Positions 1 through 7,522 of a DNA stretch of 12,631 nucleotides are shown in pieces. Both the position numbers and the translations under genes were made by a program. The DNA is from Temnopleurus reevesii (taxonomy: Eukaryota > Echinodermata > Echinoidea > Temnopleuroida > Temnopleuridae). Position 1 is the stretch's first letter, and each line of letters starts with the position of its first letter. The stretch lies in the NCBI GenBank assembly GCA_036244855.1, contig BQKZ01006642.1, positions 23,578 to 36,208 on the forward strand. Direction: 5' to 3'. A model generated the notes under the pieces. That model did not search any database and was not told the origin of the DNA. It worked only from the letters and a program-made list of their open reading frames with translations.

Positions 1-556
1 CCACTGCCAGACGATTTAAGTGGTGGGGAGTGCCCGCCAGACGCCCCTAAAGTACCCCAATTGTCATTATTGAGCTAGATCAGCTGGAAAGGAAACCCTA
101 AACGACCTATATGACAAGATTCGCCATAGTCCACAGGTAAATGAATGAGCATTGCCAGACATTTTAAGTGGGGGGGTGCTCACCAGACGCCCCAAAAGGG
201 TTCCAAAATTGAGCTACATGTAGATCAGCTGGAAACGAAACCCCTTGAAACCAATGGGAAAATGTTCGGCACACTTCAAAGATACACAAATGGCCACTGC
301 CAGACGATTTAAGTGGTGGGGAGTGCCCGCCAGACGCTCCTAAAGTACCCCAACCGCGCATATTGAGCTTGATCTGCTGGAACCGAAACCACATGAAACT
401 AATGGGAAATTGTTCCTCAGAAATCAAAGATGCACAAATGGTCTCTGCCAGACGCTTTAAATGGTGGAGAGTGCCTCCCAGATGCCCGTCATATTTATAC
501 CCCCATTAGACCACCAAAAGCAGACGATTTTCAGTGATGGAGTGTGACTATAGTTT
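1..556 (+). repeat. Left terminal inverted repeat made of ~147-bp tandem sub-repeats
   Basis: The core gccagacg starts at 6, 299 and 447, with a variant gccagacattttaag at 154 and a degenerate gcagacgatttt at 520. Spacings are 148, 145, 148 and 73 bp. Each full unit holds a second gccagacg-like copy about 30 bp downstream, then 'gagctagatcagctggaaa' or a close variant, then 'accaatgggaaaatgttc' in alternate units. This arm carries one full unit more (about 294-440) than the right arm. The ordered short motifs are plausible transposase-binding sites, by analogy with other elements that have long structured ends. Confidence 0.8.
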
Positions 557-959
557 GCAGGCACACACCCTGGTCAGTCGTAAAAGAGTGTCTGCGCTGT
601 AAGACTACCTTAGGCCATGTAGCCTACTAAAATAGCTGCTCCTTCCACGACCAGAATGAGGCTCCTGTCAAGTCACAATTATTTTCTGATAAAGTGTCAA
701 ATTAGGGTCCCCTGCCGGAGAAGCAAGCTTGAAGGTGATAGCATGATACAAGAGGGAGACAGGAAGGGCCAGTTTTCCGTGATAAAATTGTTGCTACATC
801 TGTACATCGCCAATTCTGGGTCATATTCATTCGTTCGAATTTGTTCCTTGGTCTTCATTTAAATCAAGAGTGACTCTTGGACATGAAAATATCCTTAAAC
901 AAGTAAAATACATTTTTCCTACTTCTCCATTCCTTAAAGACAGATCCCCAGCAAGAGTT
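557..959. other. Internal transposon DNA without a convincing gene
   Basis: This stretch lies between the left inverted repeat and the first recognisable coding segment. A 68-residue open frame at 656-862 and overlapping short frames on both strands show no family resemblance to me. It may hold the promoter, the 5' leader or a badly decayed N-terminus of the internal gene. Confidence 0.4.
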
Positions 960-3325
960 TGTTTGCGTTCCTCAAAGAAACTGAGGATCGATGCCCCTCT
1001 GAAGATGGTTCTCATTTTTCATCTCACAAGAAGGCATATGCTTCTACAATTTCCCCCATTCAAGATGAAGTGATTGGGTGAAACACACTGTGTTCGTCAG
1101 TGAATTACTTGACATGCACAAAAAAGAGTACATCGGTATCGGGGGAGATGAGATCAATATCCGCTCCTACAACAGCCAAAATCTCCTCAGGAAGATAAAG
1201 GAACATTTCAAGGACAAAATCGAGACAGCTCTGGCAGCCCAAAGGAGGGGATATTTCATTTACTGTTCGGTCCTCTCAGAAGAGGAAGCAAGGGCGCATC
1301 TCGAGGAAAATTTCATAACATACAAAGGGAATTGCAATTGCAAATTGAGGCTGCCCTACATCTCAGATCTGAAATCTTGAAGCTTCCAAAGACGAATACA
1401 CCTAAACCCGTCACAGTTCCAAACTTGAAGGAGTGCGCTGCAGAGATACCAGCACAGGTAGATTTGTTTTTAGAACACTCCTTTGCGGTATGGCACCAAA
1501 AGAATCAATGGAGCGAAAGGTAAATGCCTTGTCATCTTATGCGATATACACTGTGACGCGAGGTTCCGTGAGACCTTGGAAAAACACGGTACTTGGTCAA
1601 GGATTGGCATCACAGACAGGGTCCAAGATAGCCCTTCAGGTTTTGAACAGATCAGGACATTGTATAAGCTACAGTGAAACCAAATGACTTGACACTGAAT
1701 TCGCCTATTCCGTTGCAGATGACCAACATTACACTCCAGATGGCATCGACCTCCAACCAAACTTGGCAACAGCAAGCGTCTGGGACAACAACGATACAAA
1801 AGTGGAAACACTGGATGGAAAAGATACATTCCATGCAACTATTGGTCACACATACCAGAACATGATAGATGAAGAGCATGTTATTATAAATGTAGCGGAA
1901 TTTCGAGAGGGAAAGAAACGACGTTCATTTGTGGGGAAGGATCAAAAGATACCGGAATTCATGAAGTCCCTCAGGAAGGCCAAATTCCTCAGCACTGATG
2001 GAGCACCGGGTAGCACGAGGGCACCCGAATTAACATCTCAGTCGTGCAATGGTGCTAGAGGAGCTCAAAGTTCGGTGTCCGAGTTGATGACAGTCGCCAA
2101 CGGAGCACCATCCACCGAGTATTTAGGACCCCAGAGCAACAGAACTAAGATCAACCCAAACATCTAATGAAGATAGAAGCATGGCGTAAAATTCGAGAGC
2201 TGCTCCTTCTGGAACATCAAGATCAGTGTCTCAAAGAAGGACAACCCTTGATGAACCAGATGCTTCCTCTCAGTCGGATGAAGCCTTGGAATGAGAACCC
2301 TCTACTACACATTCTACTTCAGCACCAAGTACAGGAACCAATAAGCCTCGCTCTGATGACCCATCTGCATGTACCAGACTCAGTGTGTTGGATCTCTTTT
2401 GGTTCTGGAAACTCAATGATGGCAGTACAACCTTGCATGCAGGATTCATGAGCAAGTACATTCACGATCCCTTGCCGCTGCAAGGAATTTGCTATATGAA
2501 CCCAATATCCAGACCGCCTACAAACAATGATGTGGTTAGAGAAACTATGGTCAGATCCCTCAACGTTACCAACGAAACAGGCCAAGAATATGCTGTTGTA
2601 ACCTACGACTTAGCAGTTGCGTTGAAAGCATATTCTATCCAAGCGATTGAGGCACCTTTGTTCGACAAAATACTGATCATGCTAGGGAACTTCAACACTA
2701 AGCTTGCTCTTTATGGAGCAATAGGAACTTTCATAAACGAAAGTGGAATAGAATTCATCCTGACAGAGTTCGTAGTCCTTGCAGAAGGATCTGTGGTCGG
2801 GTATATGAAGGGAAAATTCTACAATACATGTATATGCACGTGGATCCATGAGCTTCTATAGCGAACATCCTGGAAAAGAAGTAAAACAGATTCCTTCATG
2901 AATTAAATGAAGAAGATAGGAATTCATTTCAAAAAGTGATGTCTACTGTGCTCGAGGATCCAGAACGAGTTGAAGAACATCTATCAGATTCTGTGGTCAC
3001 TCATCGCATACAGATGTACGATGACTTCTTAAAAAGCTGTTCTCAACGGAAGTCTAGGAAAAACAGCTCAGTTCTGGACAATCTACATATTCCTGATCAA
3101 TCGCCTCCGTAGAGAAGTTCAGAGATGCACCAATACCAATGATGTCGAGTGCTACACACACATCCTCACAATGGTTCTGGCTATGTTCTTCGCCCTCAAC
3201 AGACCTATGCCAGATGGGGAACATTGCTCTTACAGAAGCTGAAGGACTGCAAATCGGTGTTCCATGAGAACGTCCTGGAAAAGAAGTTGTACAACAGATT
3301 CCATCGTCACTCGTGAGAGGGAGGG
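960..3325 (+). pseudogene. Broken gene for an uncharacterised transposon-associated protein
   Basis: Consecutive coding segments can be followed through all three + frames: about 960-1080, 1081-1335, 1336-1475, 1477-2166 (interrupted only by TGA at 1685), 2163-2849, 2859-3035, 3031-3200 and 3195-3320. Together they suggest a protein of roughly 700-750 residues. Recognisable blocks in order are 'NRSGHCISYSE', 'VWDNNDTKVETLDGKDTFHA' (box at 1781-1795), a Ser/Thr-rich linker over 2000-2380, a module with 'IMLGNF...YGAIGTF...AEGSV' near 2670-2800, and a C-terminal 'YARWGTLLLQKL'. I recall proteins with these blocks as an expanded, unnamed, mobile-element-linked family in cnidarians, echinoderms and other marine invertebrates. 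Position inside the inverted repeats makes it the probable transposase or an accessory protein. The catalytic residues are not established; the Asp residues of the WDN.D box are only candidates. No start codon can be fixed. Confidence 0.65.
2855..3303 (+). repeat. Short internal direct duplication in the transposon gene
   Basis: A segment at about 2846-2894 (tccatgag, then 'aacatcctggaaaagaag', then acagattcc) recurs at 3261-3302 (tccatgag, 'aacgtcctggaaaagaag', acagattcc). The second copy follows directly after the 'LLLQKLKDC' coding block and ends close to the right inverted repeat. It restores the coding sense VLEKKLYNRF that the first copy has lost to a stop codon. Confidence 0.7.
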
Positions 3326-3340
3326 GGGGGGGGTATTACG

Positions 3341-3778
3341 GGCCTCTGACAGCCACACTCCTTCACTTAAAATTGTCTGCTAGTTGTCTAGCTAAGCCTC
3401 AAGAGGCCTAAGGGGGTGGGGTATAACTATCACGGGCGTCTGGCAGGCACTCTCTATAATTTAAATCGTCTGGCAGTAGAAATGTGTGTGTCTTTGGAGT
3501 CTTCGGAACATTTTCCCATTGGTTTCATGGGGTTTCCTTTCCAACTGATCTAGCTCAATTTTTGACCCTCTTTGGAGGCATCTGGCGGTCACCCCCACCA
3601 CTTAAAATGTCTGGCAATGCTCATTGATGTACCTGTGGACTATGGCAAATCTTGTCATATAGGTTTTTTTAAGGTTTCCTTTCCAGCTGATCTAGCTCAA
3701 TAATGACAATTTGGGTACTTTAGGGGCGTCTGGCGGGCACTCCCCACCACTTAAATCGTCTGGCAGTGGCCATTTGTG
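3341..3778 (-). repeat. Right terminal inverted repeat (reverse complement of the left arm)
   Basis: Read on the minus strand this arm follows the left arm from position 1 to about 293, then skips a unit and rejoins at about 440-556. Examples are 'cactgccagacgatttaag', 'tatatgacaagatt' and 'catagtccacaggta'. The + strand cores cgtctggc or gtctggc lie near 3758, 3609 and 3469, and a weaker gtctgc lies at 3374. Substitutions and small indels are frequent, so the copy is not recent. A run of 11 G at 3323-3333 sits just inside this arm. Confidence 0.8.
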
Positions 3779-3779
3779 N
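3779..3779. other. Single ambiguous base (n) at the right edge of the element
   Basis: The only undetermined base of the window falls exactly where the right inverted repeat stops matching the left one. It may mark a contig join, a heterozygous site or a low-quality base, so the element/flank junction should not be trusted at base level. Confidence 0.95.
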
Positions 3780-3780
3780 C

Positions 3781-4444
3781 TGTTCTTACAAAAACAGAGA
3801 TCCTTCGGTGATGAAGGTGCATCGTTTCACCCGACACGGGGTCTCCGATTGAGTCGTAAACCGTAGAGACAGAAGTAGGTCCCCGTTTGATATTGACAAA
3901 CCGTCTACCAGCAAAGAGCTGACACCTCCGCCCACCCCAGACTTCCTGAACAAGCGACATTCCCGTCCCCACGTTTCACGGAGACGAAGGCCTTTCAGGA
4001 TCCGTTCCCCCTCTCCAATCCAGTCCCTAATCTCCCCTATCAAGCACCCCAACCAGCATCTCCAGCCACCCCCCTCAGCTTTCTGACGAACTAAGTACCA
4101 CATCTGACGACCCGTTGGAGGACCCAACGCCGATGGAAAACCAGCCTTCGGAAATCGATGTGATAAGCATGAACGCTGGAGAGCCAGCAGAGGAATGGCA
4201 GGAAATCTTTACGGCGGATGCTCAAACCCAAACAGTCGATTCAGAAGACCACGTCGAGAAGCTTATGTCCAGGTGCAGGGCCAATCTAGATGTTGCGGAA
4301 AGCCAACCGACACTTCACTCAGAGCGACAGTCCTTTTACCACACACGCAACCATCGAGAGCGAGTAACTCGCATCATAGAGAGCCTCCACCTTCCAAACG
4401 GTGGATTTTACACCCGTTATACCTACAAGGTGGCCAAATTCTAG
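3781..4444 (+). pseudogene. Broken Ser/Pro/Arg-rich reading frame, family not recognised
   Basis: Two overlapping + frames read as one low-complexity protein. Frame 1, about 3850-4084, gives a Ser/Pro/Arg-rich stretch with 'RSRSPFDIDKPSTSKELTPP', 'SRRRRPFRIRSPSP' and 'SPIKHP'. Frame 2 is open from 4031 to the TAG at 4442-4444 and gives acidic and Ser/Thr-rich sequence, then a more ordered end with 'RNHRERVTRIIESLHLPNGG' and 'YTRYTYKVAKF'. The frames overlap by ~50 bp, so a single indel would join them. No ATG is needed at the left because the frame is open from inside; further upstream it is closed by a TGA near 3829. The composition resembles the disordered tail of a retroelement polyprotein or a host nuclear protein, and the ordered end is unknown to me. 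Sense is supported by continuous codon-like composition up to a clean stop followed by AT-rich DNA. Confidence 0.4.
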
Positions 4445-5177
4445 CTCTTTCTGCCTTTTACCTCTCCCTTTAACTCTTAATCTATCTTCCTTTCTTCCGT
4501 CTTTTGGAACCTCTCGCCACCTTACGGTTATGTAAATATCTGTATTGGAATTGATTCGTTATCACTGAAGAATTGATGTTTCACAACTATCTTTATCTAT
4601 CTCGTATCTCGACTAAACTATCCTCCTGTCTATCCCTCTCTTCTTAGCTGTTATCTAATTTTCTTCTTTTCTTCAGTGCATGTTTAACATTTGTAACGCC
4701 ACTGACTTAGCTTAATTATATACATGCATATACATGTATGGTTAATCAGATTGTGCAATTTGAACACTGTTGAATTCTTTGAGTTCCAAAAGTAATTCAA
4801 AAACTTTAACCATGTGAGTGGTATACTTTGGTAATATTTGACAGAAATCAGAAACTGCTTCTTGTATTTGTATGAGAGGAAACGTATGATCGATGACTGA
4901 TTGGTTGATTGCTGGTGGTCATGATGGTAATGATGTTTAAGGGGGAATGCTTTTGATTGTGCAGTAAGAGAGAAAAGGAAAGTATTAGGGTATATGAGTG
5001 GTCAGGAAGCAATAACTGATAATCTATCAAATACCAGCTTAAGAATTGTATTATTTCATGAAATGTTTAATATGTTATCATAAGATATTAATGCTGATCA
5101 AATGTGAATTAACTTGAAGAAGAAAATGGTGATTCAAAATCTATTGTAATTGAATTTGAAAATGCGAAGACGCATTT
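4445..5177. other. AT-rich non-coding DNA
   Basis: I see no credible gene here. The minus-strand 60-residue frame at 4848-5030 is low-complexity. A TA-rich near-palindrome 'atacatgcatatacatgtat' lies near 4721-4738. The composition fits a 3' untranslated or retroelement spacer following the reading frame that ends at 4444. Confidence 0.5.
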
Positions 5178-5230
5178 CTTAGAGAAGGGGGCTGTGTAAC
5201 GAGCCGGTCCCAGCCCTCTGACGTAACTGA
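5178..5230 (+). other. Possible polypurine tract and LTR start
   Basis: A purine run 'agagaaggggg' (about 5180-5190) is followed by 'ctgtgtaacgagccgg'. This is the usual arrangement at the 3' end of an LTR retrotransposon: polypurine primer, then an LTR beginning TG. No second copy of the sequence after the tract is present in the window, no matching right end (CA) can be fixed, and no upstream reverse transcriptase is seen in this interval. The call is therefore tentative. Confidence 0.25.
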
Positions 5231-5928
5231 CCAACTCCATTTCAATTTCACTTTGTCTTTTCACCTTTATCTTCATTTTGATTTCCTTCTCTCTCTCATT
5301 TGCTCCGAACCTTTTTGACTTCCGGTCAGTTGTGTAGTTTAGTTAACATCATTGTAAATATTGGTGATTTAGTTGGCATCTTAAATTGTCTTTTGAATAT
5401 TGACAATTTTCTTAATTTCTTGCGAACTTCTTCACTTAGACTGGAATAGATTACCGATCGCTAGACTTGATGTTTACAAATGTTTACGATTTTATCTCCA
5501 ACTCGGAGCTTGAACTTACCAAATCTTTAGCAGCAGAATCTTGAATTATCTGATGTAAATATCAAATTGATTATGATAATTATCACAGGAATATAATTGC
5601 ATTGATAATGTTCCATATCAGAGATCAGAATACTAGTAAGCCATTCAGTAAATGCAAAGAACAATACAAAGTCTAAATGCTTGATTACGGTTCGTAAAAC
5701 CGTCTCACACGTATGACGTAGTAGGCAAATACGATCCATTCTGAGACAGAATTGAAGATTAAAACTCTTTTTATGAAAAGATTCTTTTATATAATTATTC
5801 AATTATCTTATAAGTCGATGTATTATTGATTTCTGCAAGTTAAATTTTCTAGCAATGAATCAATTCATCTTCCCGGTTTTACCCCTTTCGTTATGCCCAG
5901 TAAATGCTAATCACGTTGATTTGGTGGA
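5231..5928. other. AT-rich DNA, no gene seen
   Basis: Neither strand gives a convincing coding frame; the 91-residue minus-strand frame at 5527-5802 is Ile/Phe-rich with no recognisable motif. A small hairpin (acggtt, loop cgtaa, aaccgt) lies near 5687-5703. If the tract at 5180 really starts an LTR, the first few hundred bases here would be that LTR. Confidence 0.45.
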
Positions 5929-6205
5929 GCCCATGGTATTCGTGTCTGTGTCAAAAATGTGTATGCGTATGTAGACTTTGTTGAAGTAATTAAAGAAAGC
6001 AAATCTGAGTTTGTCTTTTAGCTTAACATAAACTGTCCGATGAATCCTTTCTTTCTAGGTGATGTTTTACATTCCCTGTGAAAGTTCACCATATTACCAT
6101 CTTGATATTTTTGACCATGTTGCAGAGGATCTAATCAGCCTTAAAATTATTTCTGATAGCTCTATTATTTTACTGGCGGATTTCAATGCTAGAAGAATAT
6201 TCTAC
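5929..6205 (+). pseudogene. LINE apurinic-type endonuclease fragment
   Basis: From 5929 the frame reads 'AHGIRVCVKNVYAY' and 'KESKSEFVF', meets TAG at 6019-6021, continues to 'NPFFLGDV', and shifts frame near 6060 to read 'FYIPCESSPYYHLDIFDHVA' and 'ILLADFNAR'. This is the endonuclease/exonuclease/phosphatase fold of non-LTR retrotransposon ORF2 proteins. The 'GDFN' box, here ADFN at about 6178-6189, supplies the catalytic Asp and Asn that nick the target for target-primed reverse transcription. Only the middle to late part of the domain is present. The N-terminal metal-binding residues and the SDH box are missing, so the piece cannot be active. It may belong to the same LINE family as the 3' fragment at 10564, which lacks this part. 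Confidence 0.7.
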
Positions 6206-6690
6206 CGAATCAATCCAACACCCCATGAAACTGCTAGGAAAACCCTCCGGGCAACTCAAAAGCACATTAAGCGTGACCATGACATTAAGATTCACACTAG
6301 AGATGAGGAGGGCTACAAGGTCTACCTGTTAGATACTGCTTCCCTCAAAGGGAAAAGCACCAAGTTACAACCACCATGGAAAGAGCCGTACTCCCCATAC
6401 ATCTATTGGGTGGTTTTTCGTAATAAGGCCTTTGTTGTCAACCATGACCGCCTCAAGCGGTGCAGAGATTCGAGCGCAGTTCAGGAACATTTAACAGTTC
6501 CACAGAGCCAATTAGTCTACTGTTTCTGTAAGTAGCCGGATGACGGCTCATTTATAATCGCCTGCGACTTTTGTGATGAGTGGTTCCATGGGCGCTGTGT
6601 GGGGTTACCCCTGGCGAGGGAATGGTAATTGACAAGTAGTACCATTGCCCATTTTGTAAAAGTAAGCGTGACTAAAATAAGACTAAAATA
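6206..6690 (+). pseudogene. Gypsy-type integrase C-terminus fused to a PHD finger
   Basis: From about 6212 the frame reads 'NPTPHETARKTL', 'VYLLDTASLKGKSTKL' (about 6325-6370), 'PPWKEPYSPYIY' and 'NKAFVVNHDRLKRCRD'. This is the pattern at the end of Ty3/Gypsy integrases, where a small beta-barrel follows the catalytic core. The core itself, with its D,D-35-E residues, is absent. After about 13 linker residues comes a PHD finger: YCFC at 6518-6529, an in-frame TAG at 6533, 'ACDFCDEWFHGRCVGL' at about 6559-6606, then after a frameshift YHCPFC at 6640-6657. All eight zinc ligands (C4-H-C3) can be located. The spacing, the leading Tyr and the Trp before the His resemble the H3K4me3-reading fingers of PHF2/PHF8/KDM7. 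By analogy with integrase chromodomains the finger would tether integration to marked chromatin. That role is inference, and this copy is dead. Confidence 0.7.
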
Positions 6691-7070
6691 AGATTTTCGT
6701 TTGGTTGTGAAAACAAGTGGAAGTTGGGCAAGGATAAGTTCTGACCTGAGTTATTAGAGCTAAAGAAGAGAAATAAAGAAATATGCTATTTGTTTGACAA
6801 GTACCGTTGCCCATTTTGTAAAAATAAGCGTGACCAAAATAAGACAGATTTTCGTTCGGTTGTGAAAACAAGTGGAAGTCGGGCAAGGATAAGTTCTGAC
6901 CTGAGTTATTCGACATGAAGAGAAATATAGAAATATGCTATTTGTTTTATTTTTTTGTGAAAACAAGTGAAAACAAATGAAAGTCAGGCCAGGATAATTT
7001 CTAGCTGTGGTTATTAAAGCTTAAGAAAAGGAATAAAGAAATAAGTCATTTGTATATTTATTTCTTTTTG
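6631..7070 (+). repeat. Tandem duplication of the PHD-finger end and its 3' flank (~165-bp unit)
   Basis: Unit 1 starts 'gacaagtagtaccattgccc' at 6631. Unit 2 starts 'gacaagtaccgttgcccatt' at 6796, 165 bp on. A third, shortened unit lacks the zinc-finger part and begins near 6950 with 'gtgaaaacaagtg', continuing to 'aataagtcatttg' near 7050. In unit 2 the coding sense is cleaner than in unit 1: RCPFCKNKRDQNK, then about 20 further residues to a TGA near 6915. The units differ by substitutions and indels, so the duplication is not fresh. Confidence 0.8.
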
Positions 7071-7522
7071 AGCAGGTTATAGTATGAATTTACCTGAGGT
7101 TGTGTATTTTTTTCTCAGGTTACATATTTGCAGAAGATGGACTGCAGGGATCCAATTGACCTGAGTGGAATAGAGGAGGTAATTGAGGTGGCGTTGGGGG
7201 AGAAGTGCTGGAAATTGGGGCGCAGGCGAGCTCGCAGGTAAAGGAGGAGGACTCTCTCCGTTAAAGTCGGAGGGGAGGAGTAAGAGGAGTTGGCGGTAGA
7301 GGGTGAACCTCAGAAACGGCATGGTTCGCGGGCCACATTCTATCGGAGAGTCTGATGTATGCGCGAGAAAAGAAAGAATGCTGCTATCCAAAAGAAAGCC
7401 GCTATGAAAACAAAGGAGAGATCAATCGCGGGTACCAAGCAGACCCCGATGGGGAGAGGAGGAAAGTTGGCGACGGCCAGGGCATGTACCCAGGGGCCTG
7501 TAGTAGGGCGGGTAGTGAGGAA

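Larger units (their letters stand above)
1..3778 (+). mobile_element. Decayed DNA-transposon-like element with long compound inverted repeats
   Basis: The first ~556 bases reappear in reverse complement at about 3341-3778, and a broken gene on the + strand lies between them. This is the layout of a cut-and-paste or other TIR-bounded DNA transposon of about 3.8 kb. The left edge coincides with the window start, so the true left end and any target-site duplication are outside view. The right arm runs about ten bases further out (catttgtg) than the left arm does inside the window. The internal protein is not one of the well-known transposases I can name. The whole copy is dead: the gene has several frameshifts and stops. 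An alternative is that two solo repeat arrays flank the gene by chance, but similarity over more than 400 bp in inverted orientation argues for one element. Confidence 0.75.

Noticed and set aside
164..427. 87-residue minus-strand frame in the left arm
   Set aside because: It lies wholly inside the inverted-repeat sub-units, has no domain signal and is not conserved in the right arm.
3786..4127. 113-residue minus-strand frame opposite the Ser/Pro/Arg-rich region
   Set aside because: The Gly/Arg/Trp-rich composition is what the complement of a Pro/Ser/Arg-rich coding strand yields; no motif is seen.
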